Below are positions 1 through 12,995 of a stretch of 64,000 nucleotides of DNA, in pieces. Under the pieces are notes generated by a model. It saw only the letters and a list, made by a program, of their open reading frames with translations, searched no databases and was not told the DNA's origin. The position numbers were made by a program, and so were the translations under genes. How positions within the stretch are numbered: the first letter of the stretch is position 1; every line of letters starts with the position of its first letter. Source of the stretch: Ulva prolifera (lineage: Eukaryota; Chlorophyta; Ulvophyceae; Ulvales; Ulvaceae); assembly GCA_023078555.1 (NCBI GenBank), contig CM041196.1, positions 6,273,658 through 6,337,657 on the forward strand, read 5' to 3'.

Positions 1-2257
1 AAAACGCTGACGCTGGGGGTTTGGAGGGGTCTCAAGTAAATTGCGTGCCAGCAGCAGATCGTGTATGTGTGTGGTCTGGGTCCAAGATATGCAGGAAGTT
101 TAACAAGTGCATGACCAGCTCTGTGGCACATTCTCACATTCGTGGCATCGCGCTGTGCGTCGGTACACGGCCGCATGACATAGCTTCACAGTCAGACTGC
201 TTGATGCAACCGGGATCTAACAGTCAAACTACTCGGGATAAAGAGTCGAGAATCTGAGTCAGAATACCTGGCTGACGTGTGGTGGCAGCCCTATATACCT
301 TTGATGCTCCGAGGCAAAGCAATCTGTGAGTGCCTGGAACACAACGGCACAGCGCTGCAACTCTCGAGATAACGAAATATGCTTACAGCTGCAGCGAATT
401 GCATCACTGCTGTGCTGATGTTGATCAGCCGGCTTGGTGCTATCGTGTGCACCTGCTCATTGCACCACACAGATCATCTGTGTGCGGCTTGGTTTTGGCC
501 TGGACTCGATCTAGATCAGATTGTGCCCCAATAGGTGGCTCTCTCTGTAAACAGCAGACCTGTCCCTTGTTTTATATTGCATACCCATCAGTGGTGTGGT
601 GTGATCTCTGGCCACTGTCCTACCATGTAGCACTCCACCAAAAGACTTGCCATTGCATTTGTTGTGCACACATTTGCGAGACACACCCACCCGCCCTGAC
701 GGAAGTACGTTATGGATGTACATGCTCTGCATGTCTTGGCTGATCTTCCCTTCCACTTGAATCAGATGCTGCGGTCAAGTGGAAGATTGTGAGGCTGGAG
801 ACACAAGCCCAAAAAGACTAGCAGGCTTGTCTCGAACCATTGCCGACTCAAGGATGCGTGCAGTGGGTCGTGCCATGGCCACACCTTTGACGATTACATG
901 TCGGCAGCAGCGGTCGTAGTGCACCATGTGTACACCATATTTGCACCTTTGACAAATGCATGCCTGCATCGGTGGTTGTGGCGACATGAAACAGTGCCTG
1001 AGGATCAGGCCACAGCTCCATCATTTACACTGTCCAGTCATGTCGCATTGATCTCCAATACAACAAGGCTCATCACGATATGTACACTAGATTGGGTACT
1101 CCATCGCGCATATCAACAGCACCCCCGGCCAGATGGCTGGGCTGCGCACACTCAGAGAGGTTACATCAAGCAGGCAGGTGTCATGATGATGTGTCCGTGT
1201 AACGCATGAAAAACAGTGGGCAGTGTGACAATGAGTTCCAGCAACTCAGCTGTAGTGTTTGAACCCTTTGATCAGGTTCGAGGCGTTTGATGCCTCGACA
1301 TCCTGTGACCGCAACATCGTGTGGTCTGCGAGACACCACACAGGCGCAGCCTGCATCGTGCAAGACTTATGACATGACATGATTGATTCAGCGACACAGA
1401 TTTACAAATACGCAGATAGCTGTCACATGATTGCTTCTGGTTTGTGCCATCTCAGCAGCTGCAGCATTTTTGGCTCACGGCCATGGCAGTGCTCACCCCA
1501 CACACCCAAAATTGGCCAACCATCGCCTTCCCAATCAATAGCTCAATGCGGCTTGAATCATCATCGCGCACACGCTGAACTCATTATCAAAATCACTTCA
1601 TCACCATATACAAGCCGATACCAGCGGCAGCAGCCCGCGTTGCCTACACACCCCTCCTGTCCCACGAATTGCAAGCATTTCAACTGCATGTTCACCAAAA
1701 AAGATGCGGTGGCTTCGCACCCTCAGCACTTGCTGCTCGAACCTGCCAGAGCGCAAGCGCCGAGCATGCAGACAGGGTGCACACGAAGATTGTGTCTGTA
1801 CCGTGCCCGCCGTGGTCACCCGAAAGCAGCCACGCAGGAGGTAGCACACCATGAATGTTGCAGACCGAAAAAAAAGGCCGTACAGTACAAGAAACACCTC
1901 CGATGCTGTTGCCAACGCCCAGCCTCAAAGTCTCCACCAGCCCACGAAAACCACATCTCTCCTGTCAGGACGATCGTCATCGAGAGGCAAGAATGTGGCC
2001 CTCGGCAGGTCCCTTGCACGACAGCGGTGGGCTGGGTTGAGAGCTCGAGCCCAGCCGGACGGCGAGCCTCCACCACACACATTCAGCAGCTTGCCATGAC
2101 CATAACAATCATGGTTTTGTTTTTGTTCTTGTGCGTCGGCAGGAGCACGTCCACGTCTGGCCGCCTCTGGACTCCAGACGTGTGTTGTGTGGAGAAGCAT
2201 GCACAGAGGCAGGCATGCACAGAGGCATGCATGCATCACATGCATGCATGTGGGCGC
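1..2257. other. Spacer downstream of transporter copy 1, no supported gene
   Basis: This stretch lies 3' of the last exon of the first SLC6 gene (minus strand) and runs to the window edge. A 364-codon plus-strand frame (1379-2473) crosses it, but it runs antisense through the real final exon at 2258-2332 and has no recognisable domain. At 2213-2250 there is a run of TGCATGCA-type palindromic repeats. I see no RNA gene. Confidence 0.6.
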
Positions 2258-5200
2258 CTAGCTGCCCCAGCCATCGTCCTCCGGCAACTCGAACACTGCC
2301 CGCTTTGGCCCGGCCTCCACATCCTTTTCTTTCTGCACACCGACACGTCTCCAGTCGTTGCCATCGGAAGCAGGAATACCCGATTCCAGATGTTGCGTGG
2401 CAGGCAGTACGTGGGGCACGATAGATCGACTTCTGATACCGCGACCGCGCAGTGCTTCTCGGTGCAACATTGATCCAGAGGACAATTGACAACAGGCAGC
2501 TACAGACGTTGCCGTGCAGGCGCATGGCCACGTGTAAAGAGCTTGCAACCACACACTCTAATCGCGCCAAAAACTGTCATTTTCTACATGATGGTGTACT
2601 CCTCTGCATGACCGATTCGTGAAACTCGGGAGATATTCCAATACATCAGAATGCCAGAGCTGCGCTGCACAGACAGAGACATCAAAGTCAAGTCACAAAT
2701 GCAAGGCCCCGGAAGCGCACCGCAGGCTCCCACATCGCGATCTGCTTGCCCGCATCCGCATCGACGCCCATGACGTCCCAGAAGTCAGGGTAAACGGCAA
2801 AGAGGATGAGGCTGCCAAACATGAGGCCGAGCACGAGGGTCCCGGCGAGGGCCTGCAGCCAGTTGGGGTAATTCCCGTAGCCATTGTCGTATGCCGTGGC
2901 GTCGAAGATCGCCTGGTTCACAAACAGCCCGAGCAGCGCCGGCGGGCAGATGTACTTGATCGGGACGTCAAAGGTGATGATGTGGATCATGCGGTCAGTA
3001 TTCGTTGGGTTGACCTGCAGGCAAACGCACGGCGCTGAGAGTGAATGAGAGTCAGCTTCTAGGGTAGCACCTGACATCCGTTCCGGCAGTCGATTCTCAG
3101 GCGCAGATGCAGATGGGTCCGTCGGAACTGCTGTCAGCGAAAGTGCATGCCGGCGATGCTGATTTGGCCCCCCTTTGCAGCACCTGGCTGACCGCTCGAC
3201 CACACAGAAACCACCTCTGATCCCTGTTTCTGCCCCGGCACAGCCGGGACAGTGGCAACGCAAATCGAGTGCGACGCAAACATAACATGTAACATGGGTC
3301 CAATGGGTTGAGGACGGATTAAAAGCTACCCCCTCCGTTTCAGGAGGTCGTGGGTTCGATTATGCGTGCGCTTTGGGGAATCGAAACGGCCGTACGTGAC
3401 CACCTCGCTTAGCACAGGAGGAGGCCCTGTGAGTTGCGTACGGTCGTCTGAGGGGGGTTTCCAGGTGGTTTACCCCTTCGGCATATGTGGACCCGTTAAC
3501 TCGGAGTTGTCAATGTCCAATAGAATACGGCTCAGTAAATTCGGATTTACTTTACTTTACATGTCAACAGAGACACAGAGATCTCTATTGCGCGTTGTCA
3601 TTCGGGGCAGCAAGTGCACGCAGTCGTGGGGTGCGGGTGGGAATGATCGGAATCTCATCTGATTCTGCATGGCACAGCACACAGCACAGCGCGCAGCATG
3701 GCGCACCTGGAAGGTGTTGCGGAGGTTGCGGGTGCCCGCGAAGCCCCAGACGTCGAGCCAGCCCTTGAAGCCCATCTCCTTGTCCGACCGGGTGACAAAC
3801 GCGGCGCCCGCGCAGCAGCAGAAGACGAAGACCCCGATGGCCACGCCGATGCCGACGTTGACGCCGGTGTCGACCTCGTAGTGCAGGCCCCCCGCGACGC
3901 AAACACCGAGGGCACACGCCGCGAGGAAGCCGTACGTTAGCAGCGCCGCACTCCTGCATGCATTTGGTTCAATCAGTGCAGCAGGGAAACACAATGTCCT
4001 CTTCGGGATACGGCTCAGTCAATTCAGATGTACTCGACTCTACTTCACAATGATCAGACAATGAGAATCTGCTTCAGCGAGCCCTGTCAAGCGTAGTCCA
4101 CGTTGCTGCGAGTAGGGATTCGTGTTATTACTCCGGCTCTGCAGTTCGCCGCCGCCGTCCCAAATGCGGTGGTGCCAGAGCTGAACAGCGGAGGCCGTCC
4201 TATGCATGCATGCATGTCTACAAAAAGGGGCACCGCAGTGGCTCAGCAGCCAGGCTTGGCCACACGCAAGACGATACGCAGTCCTTTTGTTTGTCTGCCT
4301 ACGCGCTTGAGGGTGGGTGGGGAGGAGCACACATGAAGCCGAGCTTCTGCTTGGTCTCCTTCCAGCCCCAGATCCAGCTCACGGTGACGGCCTCAAGGGC
4401 GCCAGTGATGAAGAGGCCATAGTTGATGATGTAGTGGTCAAACACGTCCAGCAGAGGCAGGCCGATGTCGGTGGCAAAGGCGATTGAGCAGACGAAGCCG
4501 ATGACGCACGCGACCGCGGCGACAAACTCCTTGCGCAGGTGGCGGAAGCGGGGGGTGTCCGTGATCACGGTCGAGACGCCCTCGACCATCGCAAACATGG
4601 AGTCGATGCCGAGGAGCCAGAGCATGCCGAACCAGAGGATGGAGAGGATGTTGGCACCGCCCTTGCCGAGGTACTGCAGGCTCGCTGGGTACACCTGCGA
4701 CACGGGACAACCTGGTTGGTGTAGTGAATAAACCAGGGCTCCAAGGGACAACCTGGGCTCCACAACAGCTCAGGGACTATCTGCTTGGCAAAGCGGCCAC
4801 CTGGACTACAGTGCAGGGCGACTGCACTGGTTTTCAGGCCACCCTGGCTGCGCACAGCACACAGCACACGCAGATTCATGTGCTTGACAAATTAGCGGTG
4901 AGAGACGACCACGATGTATTCAACAGGGTAGACATGCATTGAGGCGAAGTGGCACCAGCCACAGTGTCAGGTTGCGTGGGAGTCCGGAGGAGCTGCCATC
5001 ACGTCCCGCACGGGTGTGGACAAAGGCGAGAGGATGAAGTGCCGGTGGCCACATGTGGCCGGGGAGCGCTACGGCCTCACAGTACACGGACCCCTTGCAG
5101 GCCTACACTACATGTCATGGAAATCTCACATTTTACAGTTCATTTAGAGTGCGGAGCAGGGGGGGCGCGTACCGAGAACGCAAGCATGACTCCTTGTCTC

Positions 5201-7524
5201 GCCACGCTGTCAGTCATGACATTTCCGCAGCAGATCGAGTTCTCAATCGCCATCCAGTTGGCCCCTGTGCACATCGTGCAGTCAAAGACGTCCGGCGCAC
5301 ACACGGCCAGGCCGTCGCTGTTCTCTGGGTCCTGGTGGTCCAGGCAGATGTTCTCACGGAGGGCCGGGTTGGCCCCCGCGATGCCGCGCTGGCGCCACGC
5401 CATGTTGCCGAGGATGGAGAAGACGGCAAAGCCGGCCATGAATGAGGTGAAGCAGTTGATGTAGCAGATGTAGTTGTTATCGGCCCACACGTTGGTCGTG
5501 GCTGGTGCGAACGAGCCGTACGCCGACATGATGCCTGCATTGCTTCAGATCAGTGAGCCAAAGAGGGAATCATAGCAGAGGGCAAGGCGACACACGACTA
5601 CCCCAGTATTGTGGTGCTTGGCAGCATACACACACGCACACGCACACACATGCGCAGGCGGCACACGAGCCAGCAGATCAACCCAGAGACCAGGCAGCGG
5701 CAAGCAGCTGGATTACGTACCGAGGGTGGCGCCGAGGGTGAAGAAGATCTGGCCCGCGGCGTCCGACCAGATCGAGCCGACCTGCAGCGCCGACATGTCC
5801 CAGTTCCCGATGTACGCCTCCACGCCGTCCAGCGAGCCGTCGAGCGTCGCGTTGTAGATGATGAAGATCGTTAGCAGCAGCCAGGGCGTGAAGACGGTGA
5901 TCTTGGCCGCGATGCCGACGGACTGGACGCCCTTCCAGATGCAGAAGTAGCAGAACACCCACGTCAGCAGCAGGCCTGCACCGCGCAGCACCCTGTGCAT
6001 GGACATACCATCGCCGCGCAGCGCCCTGTGTTGAGAGGGGCCAAGGCGAGGAGGCGGGCAGCACCGCACGGCCAGCGCGCAGCATGGCCAGCGCGCTGCC
6101 GGTGCGGGCACGGTTGGTCTTAGACAGGAACAGGAACACCAGCACAGGACACGCACAGGAACACCACCCCACATACGCAAGCTACAGCCAGCGTGCTGCG
6201 CTGTGACGCGTTGCCCACCCTCAACAGATGTTCGGCGTGGCAGTGTGACGGGCCTGGACGGGTGGGAGAGATCTGCGTGCTGTGCGCAGACTCAAGTTCA
6301 AGGTATGCAGGGAGTGAACCAAGGGGAACACCTGGTTTTGTGACACAAGGTCATGTGGCACATGTATGCAGAGCGCAGGGAGTGGCCGCACAAGTGTGAA
6401 GCCAAGGGGGGCGCACAGCCGACGAGGGGTCCAGAGAAGATGCGGGCGACGCCGGATGCGAGGGAGTCGGCGCTGTCCTGCAGCACGGTGTCGAGGAAGT
6501 AGCTGTCGCTCGAGGGCAGCGGCAGCGCGCGGGTGGGGTCGGCCGCGCACACGTCGGGGTCCGCGGCGACGCTGCAGTCGTCCGCGGCCCACGGGAACGG
6601 CGATACAAAGGACGCGCCAAAGTAGTATGCCGCCCACGCGATGATCGCTGAGTAGTATGTCACTGCACGCGCAGCATGCATGAGGCTCATGCGCGATGTG
6701 TATGCATGGGACTTCTAGAAGCACAATGACAGCTGCGATAAGCAGGGGGGGGGGCTTTGTATCACAGTGAAGAGGAGTCAGGGTGGAGAACGGGATGCGT
6801 TCACAGCTCTCATGGCTGATGCGATGCCCTGAGGCCAGACACCTTTATGAATTGGCCTGCTGAGTGTGATAGCTACAGGTGGTTCATGCACTGGACTCGA
6901 GTGCTGCATGGCCGCAGAGCACGACGGGCGGCCGCACCGACGCCAAATCCGCCAACGACGGAGATCGAGCCGACACCGCGGCAGCGCTTGTGGATTGAGC
7001 CGAACGACTCGATGTCTCCTTTCTGGAACAACCGGCCTGCATGGACACACACTCTGCGTTGCGCAGAAGCCGGAGCACTGCCGCACGGCATACCCCCCCC
7101 CACACGCACGTGCTGGGGCTGCCACATGAATCAACAACAACGTGGCCCATATGCATCACCAAAACACAAGTCCACTGCCTCATGCGGCATAAATTCACGC
7201 AAGCGGTCTCCAGACGGCCAGGCGGCAGCGGATGCATTCGTGCCATGCATGCGGGGGCGCACCGAGCGCGAGTTCTGTCTGCAGCAGCGGGAGGCCGGTG
7301 CAGACGAGGAAGATGAAGTAGGGGATGAGGAAGGTGCCGCCGCCGTGCTTGTACATGAGGTACGGGAAGCGCCAGACGTTTCCGAGGCCGATGGCGGAGC
7401 CGACGGAGGCGATGATGAATGTCCAGCGGGACGACCACCGCTCGCGCTTCGGCCCTTCGTCGCCCTTTGCGGCGCTGCTCACGGCAGCGGGCCCCGCCTT
7501 CTCGGGGGCTGCGGGTGCGACCAT
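2258..7524 (-). CDS. SLC6/NSS family Na+/Cl--dependent transporter, copy 1 (9 exons)
   Basis: Integral membrane symporter of the neurotransmitter:sodium symporter family, expected to import amino acids or related solutes with Na+ and Cl-. Exons, in gene order: 7263-7524, 6938-7036, 6417-6662, 5721-5975, 5173-5534, 4333-4694, 3707-3953, 2721-3014, 2258-2332. All phases agree and give 733 aa. TM1 carries [12 protein letters not shown] (residues 43-54). The Gly where amine carriers have Asp points to an amino-acid-type substrate. TM2 has IPY, TM6 QIFFTLG and TM7 NCFTSF, so the Cl- ligands known in SERT (Tyr, Gln, Ser/Thr, Asn, Ser) are present. TM8 has GIDSMF. EL4 (about 345-395) carries a Cys-rich insert. 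The start is the ATG at 7524; the frame upstream opens only with GTG. The tail ends [10 protein letters not shown]. The substrate is unknown. Confidence 0.9.
3300..3562 (+). repeat. Possible tRNA-derived SINE in intron 7 of copy 1
   Basis: Positions 3323-3360 look like the 3' half of a tRNA: an anticodon-arm-like CCTCC...GGAGG hairpin, then GGTCGTGGGTTCGATTA, which matches a variable loop plus a pol III B box in 9 of 11 positions. An A-box-like stretch precedes it near 3303-3317. It does not fold into a complete tRNA. About 200 bp downstream is an AT-rich tail (3526-3562, ATACGGCTCAGTAAATTCGG then repeated TTTAC). A related string recurs at 4013-4052 in intron 6. This layout suits a degraded SINE. 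Confidence 0.35.
5627..5651. repeat. CA/CG dinucleotide microsatellite
   Basis: A short run of CACACACGCACACGCACACA lies in intron 4 of transporter copy 1. It is a simple sequence repeat with no coding content. Confidence 0.7.
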
Positions 7525-10500
7525 CTCGCTACCGCTGTGCCACGTCACAGAGCTCTAGGTTGACTCAAACCGTCACCTGCACCGCAGCGTTGGGATGGTC
7601 CTTGTGAGCCCAATCACATCGGACTGTTCCATGTGTTCGGGGCGATCACTCGATGGCAGGCGTACAGAGGCTGTAAGACGACCAAACACCGCTGCATAGT
7701 TACCGCAGAGTGATTAGGCCGTGACTTGAATGCGATCTGTTCCTGTTGCAGTGGTACGTGCGATTGTTATGGTGGCACCTGACTCTCCGACCCGGTCTTT
7801 GTACCACAGCTAGTGGCGCTCATCCTGAGCGGCCATGTAACAATGCCCGGTCGGAACATGCCCTATAAATACCAATGCCCACGAGAAGAACATGTAGGTG
7901 GTAGCTGCTGTAAGGAACATTTGGCAGCGGAATGATGTCCAAATTGTGCAGGTGTTTGTGCAGGATAGTGGTGCGATTGCATGGCAGCGCCCAGCGCCTG
8001 CTGAGGCGCACGATCTCGACAACCCGCCGCAATTTCGGCCGCAGTACTTACCCATCGGCGATGTTCACAGCATTGGCGACCTGGTACTGGGCACAGATGA
8101 TTGAGGCACGGACGGCATGGACGGACACTGACCCACTGGTTTTCCAGTTGCACGGGAAGCGACTGCCCCCGAATAGAAAAGCCAGTCTTGGAACAAATGA
8201 CACAGACCGTCAGTTTGCATCCTTGTTTCACAGCTGCGAGTCGAGAGCCGTCATGTCTCAGCTTGACCGAGCATGCAGTCGCGGCCCAGCAGACAAGGAA
8301 AGACGGCACGCTCACCGGTACCCGAAGCAGCAGCCGGTAAGGATCATGACTTGCAGAATCGTGTCCCAGGAGCGGTCAGCAATGCATGTGCGATCACACG
8401 CATTCGGAACAGCCGCAGTGCTACTCCGAGTCTCCACCGACACACACCACACATCGCCGCGCATCGTGGTGTCAGACAACATAAACAACGCCAACGTGTA
8501 CAACTTCAGAATAAGACATTGCATGTGCAGCCCATATTACTTGGGCCTGAGCCCAGACGCTGAGAACTGCGTATGGCTGGCGGTAACATTGTCTGTACAG
8601 GTGCCGCTGTTGATTTAACAGCCTGCATCGACAGCCATCGCCCGGGACGAACAAGCAGCCGTGCAGACTTTCAGCGAAATATGAGCTACATAAGCTCTGC
8701 AGGAAACCAGCATCTACCACAGCTAAACCCCGCATCGGCATGCCGCGCATGACTGAGCGCATGCTACGTCACAGTCATCGTTTCGTCAGTCGAGGCATAG
8801 AACATGAGACATCACTGCCATGGCGTCACAGGGCCACGATATCATCTAGGGGGTAACAATGAGTGTCCGGAGAGTTGATTTTGATGATAGACGGCACGAA
8901 TTTTGTACATCAAGGAATGCTGCTGCGTCTGTGGAGGAGTGAAACCATGGCGACCCACTGACAATACAACAGAGCTGTTTCGAGACGCTGTCGGGTGCTG
9001 CTGTTTTTTGAAGCCGTTGTCACTTCGCAATCACAGCGCAACCGTGCAAACAACGTCGCACCAGTGCCGACCTGAATAGCAGGCCTCAACGGTGCACAAC
9101 AACTATCCCGCCGCATTCATCAGTCAGGACAGCATGTGAACTGGGGAAAGGGATAATGCTCAGCGTGTCTGGCGATACTGAACCGAAAGTTCAATGCGGC
9201 AGCACCGACAACTGTGTGCGTCACGTGCACACAGCCAGACCGATCGTCGTACGGAGCCTGCGACACCTGTACACATCGTCACGGGCAGCCGAAACCCCCA
9301 GCTTTCGCTTATGGCTCCCTGCGAGTCACATTGTCTTCCTAGACGTCTGTGCAGTAGCAGCGTTCCGCTGAAGGAGTGGCGTCGTCAGGGCTAGCCCGCC
9401 ACTCGCTGTGACACGTCACCGTCGACACGTCGCTGCGTGTGCGCGTTGACTGGCATATCATCAGGCCGATCGACGTCAGAGCTTTGTCACGTCGTGGGAG
9501 GCGCCGCAGTTCCGGAGCGAAAGAAAAAAGGGCCGACGCAAAATGATCAGCGTATGGACAGATGGCGGGGTCAGGCGCACCTGTGTCGGTAACAGTGGTG
9601 GTAGTCTGACGCTGATAAAATATAATGTCGCACCGACACGCGCTGAGAAACCTGTTACGCACGAGGAGCGGCCCGGCTGCAGATCAAACATATGCTGGCG
9701 TCAAGCCACGCAGAGAGGCATAAGGGTATGGGCAATCGAGGCGATTTGTGATGGGCCAGGTGATTTGTATGTCTCGCGTAGTGTTTGCGCGTTCGCATTC
9801 GGCAGCTTCGGTCGATCTGTTCATGCAGGCGAATCGTTCCGCCATGCATGGCTGCATATGTGGCGTCGCGATGTCTCGGAACACGCCGCGGCTGATTTCC
9901 ATTCTCTCTGTGGCGTGTCACGTTGCTGAACTATACAGAGAACTTCCAGTGATCTAAACTCGAGATGTAGCAAGCTCACAGCGCTGCATTCTCGTGGTCA
10001 CGGCACACAGCGTTACGCGCGCGTTCGCATCGTATCTATTCAGATATGGGATCAATCAATTACTAGCGGAGATGTAGACTGGGTGCATCCCTCGAATGCA
10101 GGGTTAATACGCCCACGCCGCTCATGTACAGGCGCCTCGCCGCGGTGACTAGAAGGGTCAACTTCAACAGCGCAGCGTGGTTATCGGGGTACGCTCGTCG
10201 CGGAGCTGCGCCTCTGTACACATGCGTGTGAGCTGTAACTTGCGACAGACGGTAGAGCGCTCTACGTTTCTGGCTGCTCTCGCCACAACTGTGGGTTGCA
10301 CGATCTACATAATTCATTAGCTGGGTCTGCCGAAAGGCTCAGTGGTTGGTGGGAGGCAAGTTTGGACAGTTGTCGGCTTTGCTGCAGTGCATGCCGCGCA
10401 TGCGCGCGCGTGTAGTAGCACATGCCGCGTTCTTTAACGCATGTCGTGCAGCGCATGTTACGCTGACGAGTGGCGTAAGCTGCGTGGACCACGGCGGCCC

Positions 10501-12995
10501 ATATCTCCTATAGAGATACCTGAAGACACAAGTGTTAGATGTCTGCCGAAAACCCAGAGCCCTGCTACGTGGATGACCGCAGAGCTGCCAGACATATGTG
10601 ATGCGTGAACTCGGCCTCCGCGGGATGGATCAGCGCATAGACACCAGTATGTTGTTGCTCGCAGGTACATGTGAAGACATCACGGATTATGGTAGCTGTC
10701 AAGTGATAGTCTGGGTAGACAGTAGCCAGCGCAATGGGTTGATGGCCTGGCGAGGGCTTGCAACTTTGACCGTTGTCACCGTCGTATGCGCTTCTATGCA
10801 TCGAATAACGCACTCCCGCAGGTGGTTTAGCTTTGCGATCCACAGTCGCTGTGAGGACAGAACTTGGCATATCGGCTGGCCTGGTTGAAAACAGGAAGTG
10901 TGTTCAGTGTGCAGGTGCTGTTTCAGGGCCTCAAATGCGAGCAAATGCGACGGGCCGGCGCGTGTGTTACAGGCAGCTCTAAGGCCCGGTGGGCAACAAC
11001 ACCATCGCCAAACAGCCCTTTCCTACATCTTCAATCGATCGTTGTGGCATTGCTGCTGGTATTGTAGCCGTGTTGAGCACCGGATCGGAGGATGTCAATC
11101 TTCAGGAACACGATTCCTGGCTTGCTGCGAAGCAGCAGATGCTATGGGAATTGCATCGCCAACATGATATTCCATTTCACTTCTAATTGGTGCATCAAGA
11201 TCATGGCAGAATACGGTGTCGATATGAGAGCACCAGTGGTGCTGTGATCTGGTGCAATTCCTGTTGTACTGCCTGCCACTCCGACTTTGTTTTCTCAACA
11301 CAAATGGTGCAGAGGTCAACGCCTCACGTATGGAGCCGATGTCCATCAAGGAGTTGATGTCCATCACGAAAAATGCCGCTAGATCCCCATTTACTTCACC
11401 GTACCTCACAGACCACACAGCCCACGGTGGGGCAGCGAACAAGTGTGACGGCTCACAGCATTTCGGATTGTGCTACTTCCTTGGAGCTGGATCAGACTCA
11501 TATAGAAACGGCGTCGAAAGCGTCACACTCAGTGCCTACAGTGTACATGAGCTGGGCCTGCAACTAGTCAGTGACGTTCAATGAGCAGATCCTCTCAGAT
11601 GAAGGCAACTTGTTGTGAATATCCAATGCGGATTATTTCAGTTCAATTCCTTCAGAAAACTCAGTTCACAGATTTGGAGACAATCATGTGGTTCAGTGGC
11701 GTCTGTGCACGTGGCCCCCCGAACGCTACTCAGGCTCAGTATAAGACTGTGCACTTGCCATCTGACTGGATGACACACATCTATATAATTGAGTTGGACT
11801 GACTGACACTGCAACTTCTGAATTCTACAGATCAAATAAAGCCTGTCATTGGTTGAGCCACTGGTCCAGTCGCCAGCAGTCAACTCGCGCAGCGCGGTTC
11901 ACATGTTACAATCTCATGCGACAGGGACCACTGCTGCGGCAAACACTACTACCCACAAAACACCCACTACTCTCCCCAGGTGTAGCCATCCCACCTGCAT
12001 TGCTCGCCTCAAGTCGGTCAGGATCGGGAGGCTCACGGTCATACCTCTTGTCCTCACACCTGTGGAGGCAACTTAATTCAACCAGGCGGATGGAGTGGCT
12101 GCCTGGCTGTCGCCACTCAAGCCACCAACCCACCCTCCCACATGGTGTTGGCTACTCTGCCTATCTAGGTACACACCTAGCATGGTACACCTATGCACAT
12201 TACTACCTTGGTCCTATACCTTGTGCAGCATGCATAACAGACAGGCACCTGTCGCCTTTCACAGTACTGATGCAGCTACGTATACCCAATTCCAGCAGAC
12301 ACACTGGCAGCAACCCTTGCCAGCTGGGGCAATGCAGATAGCAGTGCACCTGCAGACTGGCCACACAGTCATAACTACAACATACTGTGCTCCTAGCACT
12401 GAACGAGCTTAAGGCCCGGTCATCATCATTGTGTGTGCACATCCATGGCGCCCTGGCCATGCAGGACGAGCACCGGACTAAGCAGGAGGGGAAACGCAGC
12501 CATGCATACAGCACAGCACCATGCCCTCCTCCTGGACATCCTGCGTGAAAATCGTGCACAAAGGGTGAAAACCGTTCACGAAGCACGAGCACCAGGGAGC
12601 CTTCTGTTGATGGATCCCAAAAACCGCTGGCTGCACACTCATTCCTGCCTACTTGGCACGCGGTGGTATCATAATGATGCTGGCTGGCTGCGCCGTTCCA
12701 AAGCAGCGCAACCAGTCCGTGTAAATTGATGTGTACTGATGCACAAAGAGATGTGCGAACAGGGATAGGTCATGTATCCTGGCCGAGCAGAAGCGAATGT
12801 AGATTGCAGTATCTGATCAAGCCGGACGCATGCTATCGGTGGCGCCTGCATCCAGAAGCCTGCATCCAGAAGCGCCTAGGCCTGCCATGTGCACGGTGGA
12901 ATCTACACATAGATCATCTATGGTAGCTGTGCACATTGCCACAACACCGGCGGCATGGGGTATTATGGCAATGGGGTGTTGTATGCCCTTCAGGA
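7525..12995. other. 5.5-kb spacer between transporter copies 1 and 2, no supported gene
   Basis: The left end is the 5' flank (promoter side) of copy 1; the right end is the 3' flank of copy 2. Open frames here are short (under 230 codons), overlap on both strands and show no recognisable motif, and I could not chain them by splice sites. A 15-bp tandem duplication (GCCTGCATCCAGAAG) lies at 12846-12875. No RNA gene was recognised. Small-exon genes cannot be excluded by eye. Confidence 0.5.

Noticed and set aside
1255-1310. GGTTCGAGG with a nearby hairpin as a tRNA
   Set aside because: There is only a short hairpin and no acceptor, D or anticodon arm.
1460-1490. TTTTTGGCTCACGG as a dinoflagellate spliced-leader trace
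   Set aside because: The match is short and partial, and the introns here are ordinary GT-AG, unlike dinoflagellate patterns.
1379-2473. 364-codon plus-strand frame
   Set aside because: It runs antisense through the conserved final exon of transporter copy 1 (2258-2332), has no domain, and its composition follows GC-rich noncoding sequence.
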